The notes: generated by a model from the sequence alone, not told the origin. A DNA stretch of 64,000 bases from Trichocoleus sp. FACHB-46 (GCF_014695385.1 NZ_JACJOD010000041.1:62001-126000), one strand, 5' to 3'; positions 50,923 to 60,414 are shown, counted from the stretch's first letter. Program-made: numbers and translations.

Positions 50923-51960
50923 ATGCCAGAGACAGATTTATCAATTGTTGATTTGACTGACATTCAAGGAATTGTTGCTCAAGCCAGTGAGCTATTTAAC
51001 CTCATTGACTCTGACAACGCCTTTGGTAGCATTACCTTTCCATCTATCCTGGACCGTGCCAGCAGCATTTCTCAGTTCGTACGCTCTCTAGCAGCAGGTC
51101 AAAAAGATACAACAGGTGCATCATTTGAGGAGCAGCTTGAATCTGCTGAAACTATTCTGACAGCACTTCAGTCTAGTTTAGGTGGCATAGTTGACCTTAA
51201 CAAACTTGCTGATTTGCTCAAAGGCATAGACAGTGCTAACTCGAAGATCAACATTCCCATCGAGAACGCTGGCTTTGAAGACCCAGCTCAGGAAGACTTT
51301 ACCTTTACCGTTGAGCCACCGCCTGGTTGGGACGTTTACGACCCCAATGACATTATTCCTGATGTAACAACTGACGACTCTTCGGCAACGGGTGTCTTTA
51401 ACCCCTCCCTCAACAATTACCCTGGTGGCGTTCCAGAGGGAGATAATGTTGGCTATAGCTTCTTAGTTGATCCTGTGGGGAGTGGAGAGGCAGGTTTAAG
51501 CCAAACTCTCGATACGCTGCTTGCTCCCAACACTCGTTATACTCTTTCGGTTGCGGTTGGTAATCCCACTGGTGATGATCCAGTTCCAGGAATTTCCTTC
51601 CCAGGCTTCTCAGGCTACCGCGTTGAGCTGCTGGCAGGTGGGCAAGTTTTGGCAGTGGATGACAATTCTCTGCATATTCCAGAAGGGGAATTCAAAACTT
51701 CTAAGATTACTTACACCTCTTCTGCCACTGATATGGTAATCGGTCAATCCTTAGAAATTCGCCTGATCAACTTATTGCAGGGACCAGGGATTGAGGTTGA
51801 TTTTGACGATGTGCAATTGACGGCCAAAGCGCTTCCTGTAGGCAGTAAAAGCTCCCACAACTTGAGCGAGGAACATGGCAGCCTCCTCAATCCGCTGCAT
51901 CCGTCCTCTAACTTGACCCTCCCTTTAGGAGCCGTTGATAGTTCTAGTTTGCTTGGCTAA
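50923..51960 (+). CDS. Acidic jelly-roll-like protein
   Basis: Protein of 345 residues, acidic and without signal peptide. The first 110 residues are helical (DIQGIVAQASELFNLIDSDN, SFEEQLESAETILTALQSSL). From residue about 110 there is a beta-sandwich: INIPIENAGFEDPAQEDFTF and PPPGWDVYDPND, NVGYSFLVDPVGSGEAGLSQ, LLAPNTRYTLSVAVGNPTGD, and EVDFDDVQLTAKALP. The order 'N-x-GFE-P ... P-x-W' and 'Y-x-L-x-V-x-VG' is that of carbohydrate-binding or hemagglutinin-like modules in cyanobacterial surface proteins. Secretion by a type I route is possible. Function is inferred only. Confidence 0.65.
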   Translation: MPETDLSIVDLTDIQGIVAQASELFNLIDSDNAFGSITFPSILDRASSISQFVRSLAAGQKDTTGASFEEQLESAETILTALQSSLGGIVDLNKLADLLKGIDSANSKINIPIENAGFEDPAQEDFTFTVEPPPGWDVYDPNDIIPDVTTDDSSATGVFNPSLNNYPGGVPEGDNVGYSFLVDPVGSGEAGLSQTLDTLLAPNTRYTLSVAVGNPTGDDPVPGISFPGFSGYRVELLAGGQVLAVDDNSLHIPEGEFKTSKITYTSSATDMVIGQSLEIRLINLLQGPGIEVDFDDVQLTAKALPVGSKSSHNLSEEHGSLLNPLHPSSNLTLPLGAVDSSSLLG

Positions 51961-52056
51961 TTCTGCTTGAGATGAGCGATCGCATCTCTCTCATCTCTTT
52001 TTGCTAGAGAATTAGAGATACCTGTAGGGGCGAACGGTGGTTCGCCCTCATAACTC

Positions 52057-53586
52057 TTAGAGCCGTAGTTGATCCAGCAATGTCTTGACTTGGTGGGGGA
52101 AGACGAGAGTATTGGCACATAAAATCCCGGAAGCGGCAACTGCGGGGACACCAATTCCTGGACTCGTGCTGTCTCCTACCCGATACAAGCCTGCGATCGG
52201 AGTTTGGGGTCCAGGAAACATGCCTTGTCCAGCGGCGATCGCGGGGCCATAGGTGCCTTGGTAACGGCGCAAGTAACGGGCATGGGTGAGAGGAGTACCA
52301 ATTAGTTCAACCACAATGCGATCGCGTAGATCTGGAATGACCCGTTCTAGGGCATGAAAGAGAGTTTGAGCTTTCTCTTTTTTGCGCTCCTCGTAGTCTT
52401 CATCTCGCTGCCAGCCTGGAAAGGGTTCTAATGTGTAGGCATGAACCACATGATGACCTGCTGGAGCCAGATCAGCATCCCACACGGATGGAACTGAAAT
52501 CATGCAGGTGTTGCCCGGAACGGTGATATCTTGCTCAGAGCTATGCACCACCACATGATGTCCGGTGAGAGCGTCCAAACCATCGGCTCGGATACCGAGA
52601 TGTAAGTGCATGAAGCTTTCTACTGTTGGTGTGGCGATCGCTTCCTCACGATAGGCCGTAGGCAAATCCTCCAGCTTGAGTAGCTTGGTGTAGGTATCCC
52701 AAAGCGTGGCGTTAGAAATCACAACCGGAGCTTTCAAGCTTTCACCGTTACGCAGTTGCACTCCTACGGCTTTGCCGTTCTCAACCAAAATTTGCTCCAC
52801 GTGAGTTTTGAGCCGCAGTTTGCCGCCCCATCGCTCTAAGCCTCGAATCAGCGCTTGGACGATCGCCCCACTGCCACCGACTGGGTAATCAATCACCGAT
52901 CGCGATCGCTCTCCCAACATAAAGGCTACTTCTGGGGCGATCGTGCCTGCTGCTTTCAGTCCTGACAGCAAAAAACACTCCAAATCAATTGACCGCCGCA
53001 CCCAAGGATCTCGCACCGTTTGATCCATAATTTTGCCGACTGAACTTTGAATCATGCCTAGCTGCGGCAATAGCTTGATCAAAGCGGGAAGGTAACGGGT
53101 GGCTAGGATGGGTCCAATTTGCCAATCAGCTCGCAGCGCGATCGCTGGAATGCCCCGCAAGGCTTCGTAAAGAGCTAACAATCTGCGTTCAAATTGGGCA
53201 AGTTCTTGAGCGCCTTGAGGAGTAATGTGGGCCACAGCGGCTCGATAGCGTTCAGGATTGCAATACGCCGGAAATGTGCCTTCAGGGAAGTGGTAGTGAC
53301 CCAGCGGATCATAAGCGATCGCCTCTATACTCTCTTCCAAAACATCCAAAACTTGGCGTAATGGGTTCAAACTGTTGGGGTCGCTCAATCCTGCATAAAA
53401 TGATGGACCAGCATCAAAATGAAAGCTTTGGTAGGTAAAGCTCTGAGCCGCTCCTCCAGGTAGGTTATGGCTTTCGCAAACCAGCACTCGCTTGCCATAG
53501 CGTGCCAAAAGAGCCGCAGCAGTCAGGCCACCAATCCCACTGCCAATCACAATTACATCAAAATCTTGAGCTTCAGAACCTTGCAT
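52057..53586 (-). CDS. CRTISO-like FAD-dependent oxidoreductase (phytoene desaturase superfamily)
   Basis: Protein of 509 residues. The N-terminal FAD motif is DVIVIGSGIGGLTAAALLAR, followed by ESHNLPGGAAQSF and FHFDAGPSFYAGL; the C-terminal VGDSTSPGIGVPAVAASGIL is the closing FAD-binding block. Length and pattern fit carotenoid isomerase and its relatives, which act on prolycopene in the membrane. Cyanobacteria hold several paralogs, so crtH is not assigned firmly. It could also act on other polyenes or retinol-like substrates. Confidence 0.85.
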   Translation of the reverse strand: MQGSEAQDFDVIVIGSGIGGLTAAALLARYGKRVLVCESHNLPGGAAQSFTYQSFHFDAGPSFYAGLSDPNSLNPLRQVLDVLEESIEAIAYDPLGHYHFPEGTFPAYCNPERYRAAVAHITPQGAQELAQFERRLLALYEALRGIPAIALRADWQIGPILATRYLPALIKLLPQLGMIQSSVGKIMDQTVRDPWVRRSIDLECFLLSGLKAAGTIAPEVAFMLGERSRSVIDYPVGGSGAIVQALIRGLERWGGKLRLKTHVEQILVENGKAVGVQLRNGESLKAPVVISNATLWDTYTKLLKLEDLPTAYREEAIATPTVESFMHLHLGIRADGLDALTGHHVVVHSSEQDITVPGNTCMISVPSVWDADLAPAGHHVVHAYTLEPFPGWQRDEDYEERKKEKAQTLFHALERVIPDLRDRIVVELIGTPLTHARYLRRYQGTYGPAIAAGQGMFPGPQTPIAGLYRVGDSTSPGIGVPAVAASGILCANTLVFPHQVKTLLDQLRL

Positions 53587-53776
53587 GGAATTTTCTTGAG
53601 AGAACAGACATCAACCAGTAGAGAGACGAGCTAAGCGCGATCGCTGGGCTAAGGTTAGGCACCGTAGCACTCTGACAGAGATTTGATGATTGAGGAATCA
53701 GGAGATTTCGCGACCACCCATCAAAGCTTCTGTGAGCAATTACTAGCAAGAGAACGCATATAGGACCCGACTTGCT

Positions 53777-54937
53777 ATGAACATATTATCGACTGAAGAA
53801 TTAAAAACCTTGGTAGAACAAACCCAAGGTGTTTGTGTTTCGCTATACATGCCGATGGTTCGCCTCGGTTCTGAAACTCAGCAAAACCCAATTCGCTTTA
53901 AAAACTTGATTCGGCAAGCAGAGAAACAACTGGCTAACCAGGGTATGCGCTCTACCGAAGCTGTAGATCTGCTCAAACCCGCTCATGACCTTGATCACGA
54001 GGACTTTTGGCAGCACCAAAGCGACGGATTAGCTATTTTTATCGCCAATGGTGTGTTTCGGTACTATCGTCTACCGACTAGCTTTAATGAGTTGGTAGTC
54101 GTCACCGATCGCTTCCACATCAAACCCCTACTGCCATTCTTGACAGGCGATGGGAAATTCTATTTGCTGACCCTGAGCCAAGAAGATGAAGTGAAATTCT
54201 TTGAGGGCAGCCGTTTCAGCCTTCAAGAGCTTGAGGTAGAAAACATGCCCAAAACCTTGAATGAGGCGCTGCATTACGATGGGCTAGATCAGGGAATTGA
54301 GCAGCGAATCGCGACTTCTCGGGGCGGCACCAACAACTCATTCCAGCAACCGGGTACTTTCCACGGTCAGGGCAATGATGGCGCAAAGCAAAATGATATT
54401 CTGCAATTTTTCCATCGCTTAGATGAAAGCTTGCATGACATATTGCGCAACCAAAAAGCGCCCTTGGTTTTAGCAGGGGTGGAATATCTCCTGCCGCTCT
54501 ATCGCGAAGCCAATACCTACCCTCACTTGCTGGAAGAAGGGATTAATGGCAACCAAAAAATCTCTCACTCCGAAGAACTCCATGCCGCTGCTTGGCAGAT
54601 TGTGGAACCTCTCTTTCAGCAAGCCCAACAGCAAGCAGTGGAGCACTACCGGGAGCTGAACGGCACTGGCAAGAATTCTCACGATCTGAAAGAGGCAGTT
54701 TCTGCGGCTTACTATGGGCGGGTGGAACAACTGTTTGTCGCCGTGGGTGTGCAACAGTGGGGCACCTTTGACCCTGATGCCAACCAGATCCAAGTTCACA
54801 CTGATGCCCAACCCGGAGATGAAGATTTGCTAGATTCTGCGGCAATCCAGACCCTCCTAAATGGTGGGATAGTCTACGCCGTTGAACCAGATCAAGTCCC
54901 TGGAGAAGCACCTTTAGCCGCTGTCTTCCGCTATTAA
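53777..54937 (+). CDS. baeRF family protein (release-factor-like)
   Basis: Protein of 386 residues. It has the pattern of the bacterial archaeo-eukaryotic release factor families: N-terminal CVSLYMPMVRLGSETQQNPI, NLIRQAEKQLANQG, QSDGLAIFIANGVFRYYRLP and KFYLLTLSQEDEVKFFEGSR, then PLVLAGVEYLLPLYREANTY and a C-terminal DLLDSAAIQTLLNGGIVYAV. These proteins resemble eRF1 domains and are suggested to act on stalled ribosomes, though no function is proven. A Gly/Asn/Gln-rich loop (RGGTNNSFQQPGTFHG) lies in the middle. Confidence 0.75.
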   Translation: MNILSTEELKTLVEQTQGVCVSLYMPMVRLGSETQQNPIRFKNLIRQAEKQLANQGMRSTEAVDLLKPAHDLDHEDFWQHQSDGLAIFIANGVFRYYRLPTSFNELVVVTDRFHIKPLLPFLTGDGKFYLLTLSQEDEVKFFEGSRFSLQELEVENMPKTLNEALHYDGLDQGIEQRIATSRGGTNNSFQQPGTFHGQGNDGAKQNDILQFFHRLDESLHDILRNQKAPLVLAGVEYLLPLYREANTYPHLLEEGINGNQKISHSEELHAAAWQIVEPLFQQAQQQAVEHYRELNGTGKNSHDLKEAVSAAYYGRVEQLFVAVGVQQWGTFDPDANQIQVHTDAQPGDEDLLDSAAIQTLLNGGIVYAVEPDQVPGEAPLAAVFRY

Positions 54938-54993
54938 TTAGCAGGAACTCACGAGCTTTAGAACGAACTACAATCTGCCTCTAGAATTTGTCA

Positions 54994-55033
54994 GTCTCCC
55001 AGGGAAGCCTTAGCATGAGGAGTCTTGGGAGAC
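54994..55033. terminator. Hairpin between convergent genes
   Basis: GTCTCCCA (54994-55001) pairs with TGGGAGAC (55026-55033), between the end of the baeRF-like gene and the end of the dioxygenase gene. It probably ends transcription from one or both sides; no long T-run is present. Confidence 0.5.
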
Positions 55034-55080
55034 GTATGATATAACCGCAGATGATCGTTACAGCTATTGTCATCCACAAA

Positions 55081-55923
55081 TCAACCATAGGCACCTGTGG
55101 GCAAAAATCCTAAGAGTCGCTTTAGGCGTGGATCTGCTTCTTCATAGCAATGACTGGGCATCTGATAATTCATGAATGACCCATACTTGTGTCCGATTAA
55201 GCGCTTGGCATAAGTCACTTGTGTAATGTAGCGAGTCACTGCTGAGGAGTTCCGCGAACCACGATGCCAAACTTGGTTATTGAAGCACACCGCGGATCCC
55301 ATCGCTCCTAAGCAATGCTGGATAGAACCTTCGTAGCCCGTAATATCACCATTGCAAAACTTACCAAATAGATGAGAACCGGGAATGACTTGAGTAGGTC
55401 CGTTTTCTGGAGAAAGCACATCTGTCAGGTAGTAATTAACGGTGAATGCCAAAACATTCAAACGGATGTTAGTCAAGGGTTTGCCATCTAGAGAGAGCAT
55501 ATGCGGCGTATCATCTTGATGCCACACATTGTTTCCTAAACCATCTGTTCCAGCAGGGATTTTGAACGAGTTGTTGTGAATGACATGGACAGTATTGGCA
55601 TTAGGAATACCATCACTAATTGAGTAACCTGGCCCATTCGCCCCACCGATGAGATGTTCAGCAAAGGTTGCAATTGGTTCCAGAGCAAATAGATCGAGGT
55701 TAGCTTTGGATTGCTCAAACATCCGCATCATAATCGTTCTAGAGCATTGATAGTTGTCTCCCTCCGCTTGTTTCAGAGCCGTATCCAAATCACTCCTCAG
55801 TAACCTACATTGCTCTGGCGATAGGACATTGGGAATGACTAGAAAGCCATTGGTATGAAAATAATCGACCCACTGCTCTAGCTGCGCTGCGGTGGGCTGC
55901 CCCATCGTCAAATATTCCGCCAT
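55081..55923 (-). CDS. Phytanoyl-CoA dioxygenase (PhyH) family protein
   Basis: Protein of 280 residues. The Fe(II)/2-oxoglutarate site is visible: NNVWHQDDTPHMLSLDG gives the HxD pair and FNNQVWHRGSRNSSAVTRY the distal His and the Arg that holds 2-oxoglutarate. The N-terminus is QWVDYFHTNGFLVIPNVLSP. The family hydroxylates or halogenates small molecules; the substrate is unknown. ATG at 55923 is preferred because GGAAGG lies 9 nt before it. The start lies inside the end of hisC, so the two are co-translated. Confidence 0.88.
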   Translation of the reverse strand: MAEYLTMGQPTAAQLEQWVDYFHTNGFLVIPNVLSPEQCRLLRSDLDTALKQAEGDNYQCSRTIMMRMFEQSKANLDLFALEPIATFAEHLIGGANGPGYSISDGIPNANTVHVIHNNSFKIPAGTDGLGNNVWHQDDTPHMLSLDGKPLTNIRLNVLAFTVNYYLTDVLSPENGPTQVIPGSHLFGKFCNGDITGYEGSIQHCLGAMGSAVCFNNQVWHRGSRNSSAVTRYITQVTYAKRLIGHKYGSFMNYQMPSHCYEEADPRLKRLLGFLPTGAYG

Positions 55924-56963
55924 TGCCTTAAACCTTCCCACAAAGTCTGATTTTGCTCATTGGTGCCGATTGTGATCCGCAGCTTATCCTTTAGGCCAGG
56001 CTGATGGAAGTAACGTATCCAAATGTCTTGTTCCCTTAGCGCTAGAAAAATCTGCTCAGCGTTTTTCTGAGGCGGCTCTACCAGTAAGAAATTAGTTTGG
56101 GAATTCCACACCCGGAAGGCTAAGTGCTGCAAATCTTGAGCAAGCTTGGTTCGGGATGCTTTGACTTTAGCGACACAAGTATCTTTATAAGTTTGGTCTC
56201 GCATCGCTGCCGCACCCACTAGTGCAGCGATCGCGTCAATATTGTAGGTATCTTTCACCTTCAGTAATCCCTGCAACAGTTGAGGCTGAGCAATGCCAAA
56301 GCCAAGCCGCAGCCCTGCTAAAGAGTATCCCTTAGAAAGGGTACGGAGGATAATCACATTCTCAAACTCTTGTACCAGGGGCAATGCTGTCTCTTCAGCA
56401 AAGTCTACATAGGCTTCGTCAATTACCAATACCCCGGTTAATCTCGCGGCTAACTCCCGCAGCTCGGCGATCGCTACTCCATGCCCAAAGGGACTATTGG
56501 GTGCAGTAATGAAGGTTACGGCTCCATTAGCTGCGACCAGTGACTCAATCGGCAAATGCCCATCTGCTGGATCAGCAACTTCAATGCGATCGGCGGGTTG
56601 GATCTCCGTCAACAGGGGATACAGCATGTAGGTGGGCGTAGGGTAAACCACTTGGCGTTTGCCCTCAGCGCAAGCTCGCGCGACTACATGCAGGAGTTCG
56701 TCACAGCCGTTGCCCACAATGATCCAGTCAAGGGGAATCTGGAGTACTGCTGCGATCGCTTGCCGCAACTCATTGGCATTAGCATCCGGGTAACGCCGCA
56801 AGTACTCCAAATCTAGGTTTTGCAGAACGGCACGAATGGTGGGTGAAGGGGGATAAGGATTTTCGTTGCTATTGAGTTTAATGCTGGGGCTGCCAGGTTT
56901 AAGGTAGTGGCTAGGGGTATGGCCTTTCATGGCCTCAACATTCGGGCGGAAATAACTAGACAT
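55908..56963 (-). CDS. hisC: Histidinol-phosphate aminotransferase
   Basis: Protein of 351 residues, fold-type I PLP enzyme. Blocks: SIKLNSNENPYPPSPTIRAV, IIVGNGCDELLHVVARACAE, LVIDEAYVDFAEE and the PLP lysine in LRTLSKGYSLAGLRLGFGIA. It transaminates imidazole acetol phosphate with glutamate in histidine synthesis. Cyanobacteria often have more than one HisC-like gene. The overlap with a PhyH-type dioxygenase raises the option of a specialised aminotransferase in a small-molecule pathway. Confidence 0.88.
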   Translation of the reverse strand: MSSYFRPNVEAMKGHTPSHYLKPGSPSIKLNSNENPYPPSPTIRAVLQNLDLEYLRRYPDANANELRQAIAAVLQIPLDWIIVGNGCDELLHVVARACAEGKRQVVYPTPTYMLYPLLTEIQPADRIEVADPADGHLPIESLVAANGAVTFITAPNSPFGHGVAIAELRELAARLTGVLVIDEAYVDFAEETALPLVQEFENVIILRTLSKGYSLAGLRLGFGIAQPQLLQGLLKVKDTYNIDAIAALVGAAAMRDQTYKDTCVAKVKASRTKLAQDLQHLAFRVWNSQTNFLLVEPPQKNAEQIFLALREQDIWIRYFHQPGLKDKLRITIGTNEQNQTLWEGLRQWRNI

Positions 56964-57033
56964 GGCTGGGCAGCATGTAGACTGGTCGCAAATAGGACAC
57001 CCTCAAGTTTAGATGTTCCAGTTGCCCAACTGT

Positions 57034-57069
57034 CTGCCAATGAATCTGCCAATGAATCTGCCAATGAAA
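57034..57069. repeat. Three tandem 12-bp repeats
   Basis: Three perfect adjacent copies of TCTGCCAATGAA. They lie just beyond the terminator hairpin of the RluA-family gene and upstream of hisC, about 70 nt before its start codon, so they may influence hisC expression or be a simple replication-slippage repeat. Confidence 0.85.
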
Positions 57070-57070
57070 A

Positions 57071-57109
57071 ACCCCTGGGCGTCTTTCCGTGTTTCGACTC
57101 CAGGGGTTC
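57071..57109 (-). terminator. Intrinsic terminator of the RluA-family gene
   Basis: AACCCCTGG (57071-57079) pairs with CCAGGGGTT (57101-57109). On the minus strand the stem is followed by a T-run, 120 nt beyond the stop codon of the pseudouridine synthase-like gene. Confidence 0.75.
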
Positions 57110-57229
57110 TTCAGTTCTGACTTTGCTCCTCACACATTTATATCATCGTGCTAAATCGGTAGAAACGGTATCTGCCTTATGACAGATTTCAAACTGGCTC
57201 ACTACACAGTTCGTTCTAAAGTCATCCTA

Positions 57230-58180
57230 TCAATCGCTCAGCTCGCCTGGAGCAGGACAGACAAAGCTGATAAGCTGCTGGGTTTGAGGATGGGTAAAGG
57301 CCAGTTGATAAGCATGAAGATGATAGCCACAATCTCCGGGTACGGGTAATTTCTCGGTCTCTGTTGCGGGTGGGCATTGTGGAACACCTCCCACATCGTA
57401 AAGCGGATCGCCTACCAACGGATAACCGACAGACGCAAGGTGAATCCGGATTTGGTGAGGTCGTCCAGTCTGAATAGTTACTTCCAGCAGCGTGCTGGCG
57501 GCGTTGCGTTTAATCACTCGACAGTCACTATGAGCAAATAGTCCATCTGGCGTGGCCCCATAGATGTACCCTAAAACCGGATGCGGAATTTTGCCGATGG
57601 GTTGGGTAATGGTGAAGTGAGGCTCTAGATTTGGAGCAGGGCCAATCAAAGCTCGATAAACTTTATGAATTTGGCGATCGCGCATTTGCTGGCTCAAATT
57701 AGCTCTAGCCAAGGGCGATCGCGCAATTAGCATTAAACCTGAAGTGCCTCGGCCCAAACGATGAATGGGGACGGGTTCTATTTGGAGATAGCGTTGTTGT
57801 AGTTGCCATAGCAAGGTATGTTCTAAAAAGCCGCCGCCCGGTAACACGGGCAGACCAGAAGGCTTTGCGACAATCAGCAAATCTGAATCTTCGTGCAGCA
57901 CCTCAAAATTCAGCGGCACCTCAGGTTCTTCCCAAGGGGGGCGGTGATAGGCCAAAGATTGTCCGAGTCGTAACTGGGTATTAGCTTCAACCTGTTTGCC
58001 GTCTAGCAAAACTTGCCCAGCGGCAATCCGTTCCTGCCATTCTGCTTGACTAGAGTGGCGATAGTGTTGGGTGTAGTACTGCAAAACGCTCAAGCCAGCT
58101 TTGGTGCGACTCACTTGTTCTCGATAAACCCAACCCCGATTCATAACCGTTTGGCCTGAGGCTTCCATAAACCAGTCCAC
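57230..58180 (-). CDS. RluA-family pseudouridine synthase-like protein with Asp-to-Gly at catalytic site
   Basis: Protein of 316 residues. An S4-type RNA-binding domain (about 24-75, SVLQYYTQHYRHSSQAEWQE, AAGQVLLDGKQV) is followed by the synthase domain with DLLIVAKPSGLPVLPGGGF, the motif HRLGRGTSGLMLIA and GRPHQIRIHLASVGYPLVGD. In RluA enzymes the motif is HRLDxxTSG and its Asp is the nucleophile; here residue 143 is Gly. The DNA reads TTG GGC CGA, so it is not a reading ambiguity. The protein may be a non-catalytic RNA-binding member, or this subfamily uses another residue. Confidence 0.87.
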   Translation of the reverse strand: MDWFMEASGQTVMNRGWVYREQVSRTKAGLSVLQYYTQHYRHSSQAEWQERIAAGQVLLDGKQVEANTQLRLGQSLAYHRPPWEEPEVPLNFEVLHEDSDLLIVAKPSGLPVLPGGGFLEHTLLWQLQQRYLQIEPVPIHRLGRGTSGLMLIARSPLARANLSQQMRDRQIHKVYRALIGPAPNLEPHFTITQPIGKIPHPVLGYIYGATPDGLFAHSDCRVIKRNAASTLLEVTIQTGRPHQIRIHLASVGYPLVGDPLYDVGGVPQCPPATETEKLPVPGDCGYHLHAYQLAFTHPQTQQLISFVCPAPGELSD

Positions 58181-58368
58181 CTTAGACTGTACTTCTGACT
58201 GTAACAGGCATCAATCACTAGGCGTTATTAGGTATTAGTAGGCATTAGAGCGATCGCAAATGAAATCAACCGATTTGCAGCGAACCGTTTCTCCCACAGA
58301 CAGTAGACTGCTGACAAGATAGACAGGTAACGTTGGACTCAGCAGTCTAGTCAAGGCAGGGTAGAGCA

Positions 58369-60285
58369 ATGGTGCGATTACAGTTGTGGCAGTGGGTCGT
58401 ATTAGCACTTCCGATCGTCAGCATTGTTGGTTTTCTGCTCATCGCCGCAGGCGTGCAAATCCACGAATGGCATCTGAACTGGATTTGGGCTGTATTTACC
58501 CTCGGTTTGGTCGCTTGGCGGTGGCTACTGGTGCAGTGGACTCGACCTGCGATCGCCCAGCTAGAAGCAGTGATGGCGGAGATGAGCGCCGAACTAGAAT
58601 CTTCCTCAGATGTAGCTACTCAGTTGCCTGGGGGTAAAGAAACTGCCAGTACAGCAGAGGCAGCTTTCCAAGAAGTTCTGCAAGCTGCCCAAAGCGATCG
58701 CCCCATTTGGGAAGATTGGCAAACCTTCTGGAACCGCTGTCAGGATTTGGTGGCCGCGATCGCTCACATCTACTACCCAGATGTAAAATATCCCCTACTC
58801 AACATCTACGTGCCCCAAGCCTACAGCTTAATTCGGGGTACGGTGGATGACCTCGATCAGTGGATGCAGAAGCTCTCACCAGCCTTGAATCAGGTAACGG
58901 TGGGCCAAGCTTACCAAGCCTACGAGGTGTATCGAAAACTGGAACCTTCGGCTCGGAAGCTATGGCAAGTTTTAGGCTGGGCCCAATGGTTTTTGAATCC
59001 TGCTGCTGCCTTGGCGAAACAGGCCAGCCAACGCTCTAATAACCAAGCTACCCAGGAACTCCTGGTGAATTTAAGTCAGATGCTCCGGGAAGCAGCGCTA
59101 CGAAACTTATGTCGGCAGGCGATCGCGCTTTACAGTGGCGACACCTTACCCACTGCAACCTTCTCTACCGCTACCCCAACCCTTCCCCAAGCCAAAACCC
59201 AAACTCTCCGTGATATCCTCTCCCAAACTGAATCGCCGGAAGTGGTGGCACAAAAACCCGTCAATATGTTGTTGGTCGGGCGCACCGGAGCGGGCAAGAG
59301 CAGCTTAATCAATACGCTATTTCAAGCTGAGCTAGCCGAAGTAGATGTTTTGCCCAGCACTGATCAAATTCAGAACTACCATTGGCAAGCCCAAACAGGT
59401 GAAACTCTAACGCTGTGGGATACACCAGGATATGAGCAGATTAATCGGGCTGAGCTACGCGAGCAAGTACTGGACTATGCCACGACAGCGGATCTACTCC
59501 TGCTGATTACGCCTGCTCTCGATCCAGCTTTGCAAATGGATGTGGACTTCCTGAAGGAGATCAAAACAGAGATCGCAGACTTACCTGTGATTGTGATTGT
59601 CTCCCAAGTCGATCGCCTACGTCCAATGCGTGAGTGGACACCACCCTACGACTGGCAATGGGGAGAACGCCCTAAGGAAAAGGCGATCCGAGAAGCCACG
59701 CAGTATCGCTCTGAGCTATTAGGAGAGTTTTGCGATCGGGTGCTTCCGGTTGTAACTAAAGATAGCAAAACCAATAGAAATCCTTGGAATGTTGATGCGC
59801 TCTCAATGGGATTGGTGGAAGCGATCGCTCCTGCGAAGCAACTGCGTTTGGCTCGTTTTCTGCGCGATCGCGAAGCTCGTACAGTGGCAGCAGCCAAAAT
59901 TATTGACCAGTACACCTTCCAAATGGCAACGACTCAAGGACTCACCGCATTACTCAAAAGTCCAGTTCTCCAGTTTGTCTCCACCATGACCACTGGATCT
60001 CCAGCCTTAGCCCAGTTGCTCATGCAAAAGATTCCAGTTGAGCAGTTGCCTGTAGTAATCGGCAAGTTACAGATGGCTTATGATTTATTCTCGCTATTGG
60101 GCACAGGAGACACCAAAACTCGCAATTTTGACTTGCTTACTCTCTGGCCTTTATTACTAGACAATCCTGCGTCTCCAGAGCGAAACGCTTGGGCTTTTGG
60201 TCACGCCTTAGTGGAGTACTGGGCCCAGCATCTCACTGTAGAACAGCTCCGAGAGCGCCTTGAATTCTATCTGCAACAGATTTGA
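58369..60285 (+). CDS. Membrane-anchored Era/dynamin-like GTPase
   Basis: Protein of 638 residues. Two hydrophobic segments near the N-terminus (VVLALPIVSIVGFLLIAAGV and LNWIWAVFTLGLVAWRWLLV) anchor it. A long helical region follows, then the GTPase domain: G1 GRTGAGKSS at residue 304, G3 DTPG at 351, G4 SQVD at 412-415 (normally NKxD). The C-terminal part (LTALLKSPVLQFVSTMTTGS) is helical. Cyanobacterial GTPases of this kind have been linked to membrane or photosystem stress, but no role is certain. Confidence 0.83.
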   Translation: MVRLQLWQWVVLALPIVSIVGFLLIAAGVQIHEWHLNWIWAVFTLGLVAWRWLLVQWTRPAIAQLEAVMAEMSAELESSSDVATQLPGGKETASTAEAAFQEVLQAAQSDRPIWEDWQTFWNRCQDLVAAIAHIYYPDVKYPLLNIYVPQAYSLIRGTVDDLDQWMQKLSPALNQVTVGQAYQAYEVYRKLEPSARKLWQVLGWAQWFLNPAAALAKQASQRSNNQATQELLVNLSQMLREAALRNLCRQAIALYSGDTLPTATFSTATPTLPQAKTQTLRDILSQTESPEVVAQKPVNMLLVGRTGAGKSSLINTLFQAELAEVDVLPSTDQIQNYHWQAQTGETLTLWDTPGYEQINRAELREQVLDYATTADLLLLITPALDPALQMDVDFLKEIKTEIADLPVIVIVSQVDRLRPMREWTPPYDWQWGERPKEKAIREATQYRSELLGEFCDRVLPVVTKDSKTNRNPWNVDALSMGLVEAIAPAKQLRLARFLRDREARTVAAAKIIDQYTFQMATTQGLTALLKSPVLQFVSTMTTGSPALAQLLMQKIPVEQLPVVIGKLQMAYDLFSLLGTGDTKTRNFDLLTLWPLLLDNPASPERNAWAFGHALVEYWAQHLTVEQLRERLEFYLQQI

Positions 60286-60354
60286 ACTGGCTGCATCAAT
60301 GATTAAGCGGTGCGTTGCGCTTCGCTTCACACACCCTCTACAATCTTACTTCTG

Positions 60355-60414
60355 GAGGGGGTCTGGGGGACGCAGCCGTCCCTCAGCGGGGGTTTGGGGG
60401 CAGGTGCCCCCAAA
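60355..60414. repeat. G-rich double-hairpin element (REP-like)
   Basis: GGGACG/CGTCCC (60367-60382) and TTTGGGGGCA/TGCCCCCAAA (60393-60414, perfect 10-bp stem with two-base loop) sit in a G-rich stretch between two convergent genes. This type of element recurs in many cyanobacterial genomes and probably also serves as a terminator. Confidence 0.65.
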
